A stretch of DNA of 64,000 bases from Pantoea sp. GD03673 (GCF_029844725.1 NZ_JAOCKJ010000012.1:27482-91481), one strand, 5' to 3'; positions 24,603-32,721 are shown, counted from the first letter of the stretch. Program-made: numbers and translations. Notes: generated by a model not told the origin, from the letters alone.

Positions 24603-25634
24603 ATGAAACATCTGGCTCAAATAAAGACCGGCGCACTCCCGGCAGAATTAACGCAATTAACGCCGGAAGACATTGCAAATAACCTGCGCAGATTCATCGC
24701 AGATAAGGCCGCTTATTCCGAGAATACTTTCCGCGACCTGTTATCCGTTATCCGGCGCTGGGCCTTCTGGTGTAACGAGCGCGATGTGGGCTACCTGCCG
24801 ATCGACCCCGAGCTGGCGCGGGAGTACTTTCTGCAGATGGCAGAAAGCGGCCTGGCATCGAGCACGATCGACAAACACTATGCCATGATGAACATGCTGT
24901 GCCGGGAAAGCGGCCTGCCGGATCTCCGGGGAAGCGTGGACCTGAAACGCTCAATGAAACGCATCCGCCGCGAGGCCGTGCTGCAGGGTGAACGCACCGG
25001 CCAGGCTGTGCCGTTCCGCCTGCCGGACCTGCAGCTGCTGTCGCACCTCATGGGCCGCTCCGACCGGCTGACCGATCAGCGCAACCTGGCATTTCTGTTT
25101 GTGGCCTACAACACCCTGTGCCGTATGTCCGAACTCAGCCGCATCCGGGTGCGCGACCTGGATATCAGCGACAGTGGCCATGTGGTGATCAACCTGTCAC
25201 ACACTAAAACGATGGTGACGGCCGCGGGCGTGGTCAAGCACCTCAGCCGCGCCGCTGCCGGTCATCTGATGCACTGGCTGGAGCTGTCCGGGCTGATTCA
25301 TCATCCGGACGCGATGGTTTTCGGCCCGGTCCGCCACAACAACACGGCTGGCGTGTCGGAAAAGCCAATGTCTGCACCGGCGACCGAGAAGATTTTCAAA
25401 GACGCATGGGATCTGCTGGGGAAAGAGCCGGTGCAGGACAACAAAGGCCGCTACGCCAAATGGTCCGGCCACAGCGCCCGCGTGGGTGCCGCTATGGATA
25501 TGGCCGAACGTGACGCGACGATTACTCAGATCATGCAGGAAGGCACCTGGCAGGATCCGAAAACCGTTATGCGCTACCTCCGCCGCTCTGAAAGTCAGAA
25601 AGGAAAAATGTCGGGAATACTGGACGGAGAATAG
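24603..25634 (+). CDS. cre: Cre/Dre-family tyrosine recombinase
   Basis: It is 343 residues, the same as P1 Cre, with all catalytic residues one position on from Cre: R174 (TLCRMSEL), E177, K202 (HTKTMV), H290 and R293 (SGHSARVGA), W316 and nucleophile Y325 (TVMRYLRR). Segments such as REYFLQM, TIDKHYAM, KGRY and MRYLRR are closer to D6 Dre than to Cre as I recall them. The enzyme resolves plasmid dimers and can circularise terminally redundant phage DNA. Its probable target lies at 24380-24411. The ribosome-binding site is weak. Confidence 0.93.
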   Translation: MKHLAQIKTGALPAELTQLTPEDIANNLRRFIADKAAYSENTFRDLLSVIRRWAFWCNERDVGYLPIDPELAREYFLQMAESGLASSTIDKHYAMMNMLCRESGLPDLRGSVDLKRSMKRIRREAVLQGERTGQAVPFRLPDLQLLSHLMGRSDRLTDQRNLAFLFVAYNTLCRMSELSRIRVRDLDISDSGHVVINLSHTKTMVTAAGVVKHLSRAAAGHLMHWLELSGLIHHPDAMVFGPVRHNNTAGVSEKPMSAPATEKIFKDAWDLLGKEPVQDNKGRYAKWSGHSARVGAAMDMAERDATITQIMQEGTWQDPKTVMRYLRRSESQKGKMSGILDGE

Positions 25635-25637
25635 AGA

Positions 25638-25659
25638 TTTAGATTTATTGAAATCTAAA
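25638..25659. promoter_or_regulatory. Candidate operator palindrome
   Basis: TTTAGATTT (25638-25646) and AAATCTAAA (25651-25659) are perfect 9-bp arms with a 4-base gap, directly after cre and 68 bp before the next gene. The geometry is the same as the copies at 10763 and 12151. There is no T-run, so an operator is likelier than a terminator. Confidence 0.5.
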
Positions 25660-25727
25660 GAAATAATAATTGTAACGTTACCATTTATCCCCCACAATTC
25701 GGGCCATCCCGCATCCTGCGAATACCG

Positions 25728-26060
25728 ATGGCCAGACAACAAATCTTACTTACGCGCACGTTCTCCATTGACGGCCACCAGCTGACCTTTACCGCCATCG
25801 AGCGCGGCGGAGTGGCGCTGGTGGAATATGGCGTGTCTACGCTGTCAGAAGCCGCACCACTGCTGACCCTCGAAAAACCCAGGATCGACCAATACAGCGC
25901 CTGCTACTACGTGGAAAACATCACCGACCGCGCCGCAAATAAGCTACTGGAGTATTTCAGAAGTGAATTTGCCGCAGTTGTCGGGCTGGTGGACCGCGCT
26001 TTCACCCAGCAGGAAACCAACACCTTAAGCAGCCGGGAACGGCTCTTTACGGGGAAATAA
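25728..26060 (+). CDS. Hypothetical protein (110 aa)
   Basis: This is the first gene of a short operon after the palindrome at 25638. It is a soluble, mixed alpha/beta protein starting MARQQILLTRTFSIDG. Its stop overlaps the next start (TAATG). No motif is recognised. Two Chi octamers (25775 minus, 25817 plus) lie in it. Confidence 0.55.
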   Translation: MARQQILLTRTFSIDGHQLTFTAIERGGVALVEYGVSTLSEAAPLLTLEKPRIDQYSACYYVENITDRAANKLLEYFRSEFAAVVGLVDRAFTQQETNTLSSRERLFTGK

Positions 26061-26518
26061 TGTCTGTTACCGGCAACGTCGTTAACTTCTTCGTGGCTGT
26101 GGCAATGGCACACGACGTCTCTAACCCTATCGGCTCCTATACCAGCGGTTCCTACGTTGATTCCTGCACCGGGCAGTACTGGGGCGAGGAAATATTCAGG
26201 CACCCCAAAACCGTCGCATCCCTCGCTAAATACGGCGCGATTGAGTACGCCCGCGACCCGGACCAGGGCGAAGTCATTCGCTTTGAAGACCGGCGCGAAG
26301 TGCTCAGCGAGTTTGCGCGTGGCTACGCCGACGCAGAGGACGGCCAGTGTACCGAGGAAGGCGCGATCGAGTCTGTCGTGCCGCATGCCTACCTATCAGG
26401 CGCGCAGTTCTGCCGCAGGCGCAATAAGCTGGGCGGCATGGCCTTCAGGCTGGATCAGGGGCGCGTGTGTCACGGCGTGGTGTGCGTTGATACGGGCGAG
26501 AAGTGGACGCAGGACTAA
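26060..26518 (+). CDS. Hypothetical protein (152 aa)
   Basis: It is translationally coupled to the preceding gene by a one-base overlap. The sequence is soluble with several cysteines (SCTGQYW, FCRRRNKLGG) but no clear metal-binding spacing. A terminator follows directly, so the two genes form one unit. Function unknown. Confidence 0.55.
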   Translation: MSVTGNVVNFFVAVAMAHDVSNPIGSYTSGSYVDSCTGQYWGEEIFRHPKTVASLAKYGAIEYARDPDQGEVIRFEDRREVLSEFARGYADAEDGQCTEEGAIESVVPHAYLSGAQFCRRRNKLGGMAFRLDQGRVCHGVVCVDTGEKWTQD

Positions 26519-26520
26519 AG

Positions 26521-26548
26521 AAAAAGGGAGCCATTGCTGGCTCCCTTA
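26521..26548 (+). terminator. Rho-independent terminator
   Basis: GGGAGCC (26526-26532) pairs with GGCTCCC (26539-26545), extended by A-T pairs, starting three bases after the stop at 26518. Confidence 0.75.
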
Positions 26549-26562
26549 TCCCGTTCGTTCTG

Positions 26563-26582
26563 GTTCAAACGTTAACCACTGG
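26563..26582 (-). promoter_or_regulatory. Diverged CCAGTGGTTAA box (minus orientation)
   Basis: Read on the minus strand it gives CCAGTGGTTAACGTTTGAAC. It matches the first 11 bases of the recurrent box and lies 44 bp before the winged-helix gene. The reversed orientation relative to the downstream gene weakens the case. Confidence 0.25.
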
Positions 26583-26625
26583 ATGTAGGTATCCGAAATA
26601 AACCAATGGCAAGGATAACAGAACA

Positions 26626-27117
26626 TTGAAGCGCCTTTTACCAAAACTTAAAGTTTTTCGCGCCCGATATCCGGAAACGGCCTCAGCTGTGCTGATGCTG
26701 CTGAAGGATGAGCGTATCGCCACGCGCCGCCGCTTTACCCGCGCCCTGCCGGACACGTCAACGCACGTCATCCGGGGAACGCTGCTGGACCTCCTGAAAA
26801 ACGGACTGATCACGCGATCCATTGATAACGAGTACAGCCTGGCAGTGACGCCCGCTTATGCCGCCAGATTGACGCCCCTGAAAATGGGGAAGACCGAAGA
26901 GTACATTCTGATGCTGCTCGATCAGAACCGGTACATCACCGCCAGACAGGTGCGCCAGGAGTTTGACGTAAGCCATTCCCTCTTCCTGCAGTCCGTGAAG
27001 AAACTGATTGCACGCGGGCTGGTGGAGTACACAGACGTCCCTCTCTATGAGAACTCTGTCCGCAAGCGCCGCCATTACACCTTTAAATCACCGGAGTTAA
27101 GCCATGCCTCAAATTAA
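26626..27117 (+). CDS. Winged-helix DNA-binding protein, probably two tandem domains (163 aa)
   Basis: The TTG start has AAGGATAAC upstream. Two segments look like winged helices: residues ~17-75 (TASAVLMLLKDERIATRRRFTRALPDTSTHVIRGTLLDLLKNGLI) and ~88-150 (EEYILMLLDQNRYITARQVRQEFDVSHSLFLQSVKKLIARGLVEY), the second ending in a basic wing. It overlaps the dUTPase gene by 14 bp. A transcriptional regulator of the phage is likely. The operator is unknown. Confidence 0.65.
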   Translation: MKRLLPKLKVFRARYPETASAVLMLLKDERIATRRRFTRALPDTSTHVIRGTLLDLLKNGLITRSIDNEYSLAVTPAYAARLTPLKMGKTEEYILMLLDQNRYITARQVRQEFDVSHSLFLQSVKKLIARGLVEYTDVPLYENSVRKRRHYTFKSPELSHASN

Positions 27118-27694
27118 GATCAAACGTCTCACACCAGACGCCAAACTGCCGTTCCGTGGTTCGGACGGCGCTGCAGCGTGGGATATCACCGCGCTGGACG
27201 TGAAAAATAACGTCGTACTGACTCAAGGCGCAACCCGTCAGCCGCGTGCGTGGTGGGTCACGACCGGACTGGCCGTGGAGATCCCATCTGGCTACTGCAT
27301 GAAGATTTATCCTCGTTCCGGGCTGGCTGTGAACAACTTCCTGCGCCTGGCGAACAACGTGGCCATCATCGACAGCGATTATCGTGGCGAGATCAAACTG
27401 CGCATGATTGCCGATGAAGGCGGTCAGTTCATTGAGCCGAAGGCTGGCATGGTCATCGCGCAGGCAACGATCGAGAAAGTTGAGTCAGTCACCTGGAAAG
27501 AAGTCGATCAGCTGTCAGAAACTGCCCGTGGCGATGGCGGCTTTGGGTCTACTACGCCGGTACAGACCAACCCGACGCCTGTCGAAGACAATACCAGCAC
27601 GACCGCTGCCGACTCGCAGGAACCCGCTCAGGCTGAAGAATCAGCGGTGAACGAAACCAGCACCAGCACCAGCACTAAGACCACCAGCAAATAA
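27104..27694 (+). CDS. dut: dUTPase (deoxyuridine triphosphate nucleotidohydrolase)
   Basis: The trimeric dUTPase motifs are in order: motif 1 AAAWDI (23-28), motif 2 PRSGLA (70-75), motif 3 AIIDSDYRGEI (87-97) with the catalytic aspartate, motif 4 GMVIAQ (115-120), and motif 5 RGDGGFGST (142-150). It hydrolyses dUTP to dUMP, keeping uracil out of replicating phage DNA. The usual protein ends soon after motif 5. Here a ~46-residue Thr/Ser/Glu-rich low-complexity tail follows, an uncommon addition. Confidence 0.92.
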   Translation: MPQIKIKRLTPDAKLPFRGSDGAAAWDITALDVKNNVVLTQGATRQPRAWWVTTGLAVEIPSGYCMKIYPRSGLAVNNFLRLANNVAIIDSDYRGEIKLRMIADEGGQFIEPKAGMVIAQATIEKVESVTWKEVDQLSETARGDGGFGSTTPVQTNPTPVEDNTSTTAADSQEPAQAEESAVNETSTSTSTKTTSK

Positions 27695-27703
27695 GGCGCG
27701 ATC

Positions 27704-28498
27704 ATGACTCAGTACATTATCAGCAAGACCACGGCCATTGAGGTCAATGAGAAGAACGAGATCGTCCCGGCAAATCTTGAGATTGCGCTTGTGGCCGCAC
27801 TGGGCTTTGAGCCGCAGGAAGTTGATGGCGTCACTGTGTGGGTTAACAAAGATGAGCGCTACTGGCTGCTCCACAGCCAGGAATTGCCGGAAGATGCCGC
27901 CAAACGTCAAGAAGCGGTAGACGCTATCAATGAGAAGACCGGCGCGCTGCCCCTGGCTCCGACGATGGACAAGAGCTTTGCGCAGCTGCTCATGCGTCAG
28001 ATGTCGATGAACGTCACTGGCGAGGCGTTTGTGGACGGTTCGCTTACCGGCGCGTGGCGCGTTGAGACGGTCAGTCCATACATGCCTCATAATGCGCAGC
28101 TGCACGGCGTCCTCACTGGCAGGCTGCAGCATGTCAGCGTAGTGCATACCTCTCTGCCACTGGCTGTCTGCGTCCTGTTCCTCCAGGCGTTAGGCGTTGG
28201 CCAGCATGCTTACGTGTATATCCCGGATGGCGCAGAGGCCGAGCCACAGCTGATCTACATCACAGTTCAGAACGAGAAATCCCTGAAGGAAATGGCACCT
28301 GAAACGAGCCTTTTCCGCATGGAAGGCCTGGACAAGTTTGCGGTTGTCGGACTGGATGCTGATATGGTTAAAGAGGCCATCGAAAAGGCGCAGCTGCAGC
28401 GCACTATCCTGCTGGCAAAGGCGAAAACCGACGCCCCACAGCCTCAGCCGGAGCTGGTGGCCGCAGCGGCAGCGGCTGAACCGCAAAAAGCGGAATAA
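27704..28498 (+). CDS. Hypothetical phage protein (264 aa)
   Basis: It begins nine bases after dut and ends before a strong terminator, so it belongs to that operon. The sequence is soluble, with an alanine/proline/glutamine-rich C-terminal 40 residues. Conserved-looking blocks are PTMDKSFAQLLMRQM and YVYIPDGAE. No family is recognised, and a role in nucleotide or DNA metabolism is only suggested by its neighbour. Confidence 0.6.
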   Translation: MTQYIISKTTAIEVNEKNEIVPANLEIALVAALGFEPQEVDGVTVWVNKDERYWLLHSQELPEDAAKRQEAVDAINEKTGALPLAPTMDKSFAQLLMRQMSMNVTGEAFVDGSLTGAWRVETVSPYMPHNAQLHGVLTGRLQHVSVVHTSLPLAVCVLFLQALGVGQHAYVYIPDGAEAEPQLIYITVQNEKSLKEMAPETSLFRMEGLDKFAVVGLDADMVKEAIEKAQLQRTILLAKAKTDAPQPQPELVAAAAAAEPQKAE

Positions 28499-28633
28499 AA
28501 GGCGTTAAGGCCTGCTGAAAACAGCCGGATAAAATGCTTCATGATGGCGCCAAAATACATTGATTAAATCTAAGGATTTTGTAATTTGTATATCGGATGT
28601 TTTTGCCTGATGTGCAATTAGCTTTTACTCTCC

Positions 28634-28658
28634 AAAGCCCCTTAACCGGGGCTTTTTT
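28634..28658 (+). terminator. Strong rho-independent terminator
   Basis: AAAGCCCC (28634-28641) pairs with GGGGCTTT (28648-28655), followed by further T. It ends the dut operon. The weak half-palindrome AAATCTAAGGATTTT precedes it near 28565. Confidence 0.85.
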
Positions 28659-28922
28659 TATGCCGCCTAATCAGAAGTAGATGGAAGGTCTTTTGTCTTT
28701 TATGAAATTTTCAGTATCTGAAAGATGATGAAAGGTCTTTGAGTATTGATCGTACTGCAGGTATCTTGCACATGATGGTATTGGTACTTTGATAAAAAAA
28801 TTAACAAGTTACTCAGAACTTAAGAAGTGTTCTCTTATTGTATTATTAGTATCCTATTGTCTGACGTAGATTCGTGTCGTATAGTTACTGCATATTGTTA
28901 TAACTTCTATCGGATACTAACC

Positions 28923-29078
28923 ATGTCCCCCGTACAAGCTAAACGAATGCAGCATGAACGTTACAACGCAGTAGCGGAGCAAGTATCACTTGGCCGCGCT
29001 GGATACAAGCCTGCCGTAAAAAGTCGTTTTAGTAAGTCCGCTAGCAATAAATTCGCTCATAACATCTCTTTTGCCTGA
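28923..29078 (+). CDS. Small basic protein (51 aa) ahead of the nucleotidyltransferase gene
   Basis: I chose the ATG at 28923 (MSPVQAKRMQHERY); upstream codons in this frame have AT-rich, unlikely content. The product is short and basic with no membrane segment. It is separated from the next gene by a terminator-like hairpin (29103-29126). It could be the small partner (antitoxin or adaptor) of the downstream protein, or a leader. The evidence for either is only position. Confidence 0.4.
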   Translation: MSPVQAKRMQHERYNAVAEQVSLGRAGYKPAVKSRFSKSASNKFAHNISFA

Positions 29079-29102
29079 TTGGTGTCTTTGAGGCAAAATA
29101 AA

Positions 29103-29126
29103 CCATCATTCGCTGATGGTTTTTTT
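29103..29126 (+). terminator. Terminator or attenuator abutting the next start codon
   Basis: ACCATC (29102-29107) pairs with GATGGT (29115-29120), followed by six T, and the ATG at 29127 comes directly after. A terminator here would cut off transcription of the downstream gene unless it has its own promoter or readthrough is controlled. Confidence 0.6.
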
Positions 29127-30119
29127 ATGTCTATTCAAAAAGTTATCCCTCCTTATGAGCAGATGTATCTGCTTAACCAGCAGCTGATCTGTAATGCTGA
29201 CCAGCTCAAATGTGCGGTGGTCACTGTTGGCGGTCAGGCCGTGCAGTACTGGATTTCGTATTACTATGCTTTGTATCCCGATCGACTGCCCGACGAGCGT
29301 CTTACTACTTCTGTTGACTGCGATTACAGTGCCCGGAAGGACGATATTGCAGCTATAGCCAAGACACTCAATGTAAAGGCTTGGACGAACAAAGATGGCA
29401 ATCCTCCATCCCTTGCTCAATTCATGCTTATTGATCAAGATACAGATGACATCAAGCAGGCTGACGATCGTTTGTTTGCCATGCCAGATGCACCGGAAGT
29501 AGCAAATACGGTAGATGTCATTGACAAACCGGGTGGCTTTGAACGAGTAGATTTTCTTGGGGAGAAACTTTACCTATACACCACTCCATTTTATGTAGCC
29601 GCCACCGGTCCTGATGTTCCGGAAATGCATGAAAAAGTCAGGGTACTGAATCCTGTTGCATGTATGCGCTCACGTTTTAGCAACCTTATAGATTTACGTC
29701 GGGATTCAACTGTTGAAAACGCCCGAATTAATGCACTTAAAATCCCCTGTTTCTACTTCCTTTTAGAAGCATTTGACGAGCAGCCTTATAAAATTGCTCG
29801 TGAAATGTATATGGAGCTCTGGAAGCTGGCTGGCGATGAAAATTGTCTTCGACATCAAGCATTCTGGCATTGCTGGCAAGGGCCATTAATGAAGTTCCAG
29901 CAAAGCAACAATATTACCTTGTTGGAAGTGCTGGAAAAGGTGCATCAGTATCTAACCGAACATTTGGATGACTTTGAAATACCACCAGCATTTGTTGAAA
30001 AAGAGTTGCCGATTAAACTTGCGCAGCTACGTCAAAGGTTTGAGCAGTATATTGGGCTTAACTACGAACATGCGGCCAGAGCACGTCGCGGGTTTGAACG
30101 TAATCGCCGTGATGATTAG
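29127..30119 (+). CDS. Nucleotidyltransferase-fold cargo protein (candidate toxin/defence)
   Basis: The N-terminal part has the minimal nucleotidyltransferase signature: VTVGGQAVQYW (G-G motif) followed about 30 residues later by TSVDCDY (D-x-D), as in AbiEii-like and related toxins. The C-terminal half is helical (KIPCFYFLLEAFDEQPYKIAREMY). No clear ribosome-binding site precedes the ATG at 29127, which abuts the T-run of a terminator-like hairpin. Composition is more AT-rich than the core, and no Chi octamer lies between 28460 and 29992. A toxin or abortive-infection role is inferred from the fold. No named family is certain. Confidence 0.55.
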   Translation: MSIQKVIPPYEQMYLLNQQLICNADQLKCAVVTVGGQAVQYWISYYYALYPDRLPDERLTTSVDCDYSARKDDIAAIAKTLNVKAWTNKDGNPPSLAQFMLIDQDTDDIKQADDRLFAMPDAPEVANTVDVIDKPGGFERVDFLGEKLYLYTTPFYVAATGPDVPEMHEKVRVLNPVACMRSRFSNLIDLRRDSTVENARINALKIPCFYFLLEAFDEQPYKIAREMYMELWKLAGDENCLRHQAFWHCWQGPLMKFQQSNNITLLEVLEKVHQYLTEHLDDFEIPPAFVEKELPIKLAQLRQRFEQYIGLNYEHAARARRGFERNRRDD

Positions 30120-30174
30120 CTGTCATTTGACGTCATTACATTGCCTGTCTTAGTAGCACTGCTTTACTCTGAGC

Positions 30175-30189
30175 CAGGCATTATGCCTG
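30175..30189. promoter_or_regulatory. Inverted repeat before the first umuDC-like pair
   Basis: CAGGCAT (30175-30181) and ATGCCTG (30183-30189) are perfect arms with one base between. It may be an operator or the end of the upstream transcript. No CTGT-N8-ACAG LexA box is visible between 30120 and 30246. Confidence 0.4.
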
Positions 30190-30246
30190 CTGCGTCTTAT
30201 ACTCATCACAGGAGCCGTATAACGCTGATCAGAATGGAGCATCGCA

Positions 30247-30624
30247 ATGGCCTTTCAGAGCCCCGCCCAGAACTACACTGAAACGCGCCTGAACCTGGGC
30301 GATCTGGTATCCCTTTCCCCCTTCTCAACCTATCTTATGCGCAGCGAATCCGACTGCCCCGGTGCCGGGATTGTCAAAGGGTCCGTGCTGGCCATCGATC
30401 GCGCCCTTACGCCGGCGCACGGCCAGCTTATCGTGGCGGAGTTCGACGGCGAGCTGACACTGAGGCGACTGTTGCTCAATCCGGTTCCCGCCCTCCAGGC
30501 GCTGGACGCGGACGAGACAGTAATGCGGCTCGATGTGAGCCAGGAGCTTCCTGTGTGGGGTGTGGTGGCTTATGCCTTAACCGATGTGGCCGGGATCGGC
30601 TTTAATGGGCCTGCAGGAGATTAA
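30247..30624 (+). CDS. humD: UmuD'-like protein lacking the protease dyad (HumD-like)
   Basis: It aligns with the UmuD C-terminal domain: GAGIVKGSVLAIDRALTPAHGQLIVAEFDGELTLRRLLLNP mirrors UmuD from its GI(S/F)DGDLLIVD to KKLQLRP. The catalytic lysine position is arginine (LTLRRL for FTVKKL) and the serine is displaced (SESDC for GDSM), so self-cleavage should not occur. The 125 residues lie nearer UmuD' than full UmuD. P1 HumD is a similar pre-shortened homologue. It is two bases from umuC, and together they would form a Pol V-like translesion complex. Confidence 0.75.
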   Translation: MAFQSPAQNYTETRLNLGDLVSLSPFSTYLMRSESDCPGAGIVKGSVLAIDRALTPAHGQLIVAEFDGELTLRRLLLNPVPALQALDADETVMRLDVSQELPVWGVVAYALTDVAGIGFNGPAGD

Positions 30625-30626
30625 GC

Positions 30627-31889
30627 ATGTTTGCGCTGGCCGATGCCAATAACTTCTATGCCTCCTGTGAAACCGTATTCAGGCCCGATCTGCGCGGTAA
30701 ACCGATTGTCGTCGTTTCGAACAATGACGGCTGCGTGATCGCCCGTTCGGCGGAGGCAAAGCGCCTGGGAATCAAAATGGCGGCGCCGCTGTTTCTGAAT
30801 GAGCGTTTTTTCAGGCAGAACGGAGTGCATGTGTTTAGTTCCAATTATGAGCTGTACGGCGATATGTCGGCCCGGATGATGGCCATACTGGGCGAGATGG
30901 CTGCCGGACAGGAGGTTTACTCTATCGACGAGTCATTTCTGGACGTCACCGGCATCAGCAATGTGATCCCGCTTGAGACGTTCGGACACCAGATGCGTGA
31001 GCGTATCCGGAAGGAAACAGGGCTGATAATTGGCGTAGGGTTTGGTCCAACGAAGACGCTGGCCAAGCTGGCTAACCATGCTGCGAAAAAATGGACGCAG
31101 ACAAAGGGCGTGGTCGATTTATCCAGCCGGACCCGGCAGCGAAAGCTGCTTCACCTGACCGACGTCGGCGATATCTGGGGTATCGGCCCGCGCATTACCA
31201 AGCGCATGCACCAGCTGGGGATCACCACGGCTCTGCAGCTGGCGGACAGCAATATCAGCATGATCCGGAAAAACTTTGACGTCATCGTTGAGCGTACCAC
31301 CCGCGAGCTCAATGGCGAGTCCTGCATCGCACTGGAAGACGCGCCGCCGCCGAAGCAGAACATCCTTAACTCACGCTCATTCGGTGAGAAGATCACGGAG
31401 CTGGAGGACATGAAGCAGGCCGTCACACTTTACGCCACCCGTGCCGGAGAAAAGCTGCGAGAACAGAACTCGCGTTGCAGGCATATCAGCGTGTCGATCG
31501 CTACCGCCAGGCACGCAAACGAGCCTCAGTATTCGAATACCGCCTCATGCGTCTGCGACTACCCCACCAGCGACACGCGAGACATTATTGAGTCTGCGCT
31601 ACGCGGGCTGAGCACTATCTGGCGCAACGGCTACCGGTATGCAAAAGCAGGCGTCATGCTGGGGGATTTTTATCAGTCTGGCGTGACGCAGTTTGACATG
31701 TTCAGTGAGCAGCAGCCGCGTGCAAATGCAGATGCTCTGATGGCCGCGCTGGACGCTATCAATCGCTCTGGAAGGGGGAAGGTATTCTTCGCGGGACAGG
31801 GGGAGCAAGACAGCGCGTGGCAGATGAAGAGGGAAATGCTTTCGCCTCGTTACACAACACGTTTAAAAGACATTCCCAAAATAAAGTAA
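30627..31889 (+). CDS. umuC: UmuC-like Y-family DNA polymerase subunit (copy 1)
   Basis: Y-family polymerase motifs: ALADANNFYASCE (residues 3-15, catalytic aspartate and steric site), VVVSNNDGCVIARS, and YSIDESFLDV (about 98-107, catalytic D and E). The little-finger and C-terminal regions are complete, giving 420 residues compared with 422 for E. coli UmuC. AGGAGATTAAGC precedes the ATG. It performs error-prone bypass of DNA lesions with its UmuD'-like partner. A second copy lies at 40498-41763. Confidence 0.92.
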   Translation: MFALADANNFYASCETVFRPDLRGKPIVVVSNNDGCVIARSAEAKRLGIKMAAPLFLNERFFRQNGVHVFSSNYELYGDMSARMMAILGEMAAGQEVYSIDESFLDVTGISNVIPLETFGHQMRERIRKETGLIIGVGFGPTKTLAKLANHAAKKWTQTKGVVDLSSRTRQRKLLHLTDVGDIWGIGPRITKRMHQLGITTALQLADSNISMIRKNFDVIVERTTRELNGESCIALEDAPPPKQNILNSRSFGEKITELEDMKQAVTLYATRAGEKLREQNSRCRHISVSIATARHANEPQYSNTASCVCDYPTSDTRDIIESALRGLSTIWRNGYRYAKAGVMLGDFYQSGVTQFDMFSEQQPRANADALMAALDAINRSGRGKVFFAGQGEQDSAWQMKREMLSPRYTTRLKDIPKIK

Positions 31890-32019
31890 TGTTAAATCCG
31901 TTTTCTTTAACGCTAATCAATTCATCGCAGAGGCTTTACATCTCCAAAATCACAATCATTCGGTTGACTATGAACTTGTTTCAGCACGCTATTTAGCTAA
32001 AAAGGTTTCAATACATAAA

Positions 32020-32047
32020 GTCAGGCCTGAATGATTCCAAGCCTGAC
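32020..32047 (-). terminator. Probable terminator for the minus-strand secreted-protein pair
   Basis: GTCAGGC (32020-32026) pairs with GCCTGAC (32041-32047). On the minus strand the stem is followed by TTTATG, a short T-run. It lies 19 bp past the 98-aa gene's stop. Confidence 0.5.
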
Positions 32048-32065
32048 AAGAGATAATAAGTAAAA

Positions 32066-32362
32066 TCATTTAGGTGCAAGATTCCATTCACATGGGATTT
32101 TAGGCGGTGAAGAAGCGCAAATATTACAGCTATCGGTTGGTCCATCTCCCGCGTTACAAATACCCATCACGTATTTAGATGTAGTAGCAACAATAACCTT
32201 ATCTGAACCGTGTAAGATATGTTCTCTAGGCCTACATTCCCATTTAGCAAGGCACCGGGTATGGATTTGAGAAAACTTGTCACCTTTAACCCAGATACCC
32301 GGCTCAGAAAAAGCCAGGCTAGGCATGAGCACCAATAAAGCAAATATGGCACCGGTTGGCAT
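32066..32362 (-). CDS. Small secreted cysteine-containing protein (98 aa)
   Basis: A clear signal peptide (MPTGAIFALLVLMPSLAFS, then EPG) predicts export, with cleavage near residue 19. The mature part has an even number of cysteines (in TRCLAKWEC, GICNAG, SCNICAS, PCEW), suggesting disulfides in the periplasm. It overlaps the stop of the upstream Asp-rich gene (TAATG). No family is recognised. An envelope-directed role such as superinfection exclusion is only a guess. Confidence 0.5.
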   Translation of the reverse strand: MPTGAIFALLVLMPSLAFSEPGIWVKGDKFSQIHTRCLAKWECRPREHILHGSDKVIVATTSKYVMGICNAGDGPTDSCNICASSPPKIPCEWNLAPK

Positions 32363-32721
32363 TAGTCTCCGCCCCTATCATCAGGTTCATCATAATCCAC
32401 TTTGTCATCCCTATCGCCGTAGTCAGTCGGGGGATCATCATCTTTAATTTCAGCCATTCCATCATCATCAGGATCTGGCACTACCGTTATATCTGAATTA
32501 TCGTAGTCGCCATCTTTATAATCTAAATGAACGCCATCATCGTCCTGATAAGTGTCAACAGGTTGATCATCCCCTGGTGCTTCAACTCTTCCAGTATCAC
32601 CTGCAGAAACATATATATCTGGATGATCAGGCCGATCATCATCACCATCTGGTACATCCGATACTATTGGGTCAACTTTATTGATTAGAGGCATGAGAGC
32701 AACAAATAGAAACTGGCACAT
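32362..32721 (-). CDS. Extremely aspartate-rich exported protein (119 aa)
   Basis: I chose the ATG at 32721 because AGGTG lies just before it; the frame opens with GTG at 32736. A short hydrophobic N-terminus (MCQFLFVALMPLINKV) looks like an export signal. The rest is 36 Asp in 119 residues, in clusters such as DGDDD, YQDDDG and DPDDDG, resembling calcium-binding D-x-D-x-D strings. It is coupled to the cysteine-containing secreted protein. The pair lies in an AT-rich patch without Chi sites (31571-32946). Function unknown. Confidence 0.45.
   Translation of the reverse strand: MCQFLFVALMPLINKVDPIVSDVPDGDDDRPDHPDIYVSAGDTGRVEAPGDDQPVDTYQDDDGVHLDYKDGDYDNSDITVVPDPDDDGMAEIKDDDPPTDYGDRDDKVDYDEPDDRGGD

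Noticed and set aside
30120..30246. LexA box for the first umuDC-like pair
   Set aside because: No CTGT-N8-ACAG sequence or close variant is present. The 30175-30189 inverted repeat has different geometry.
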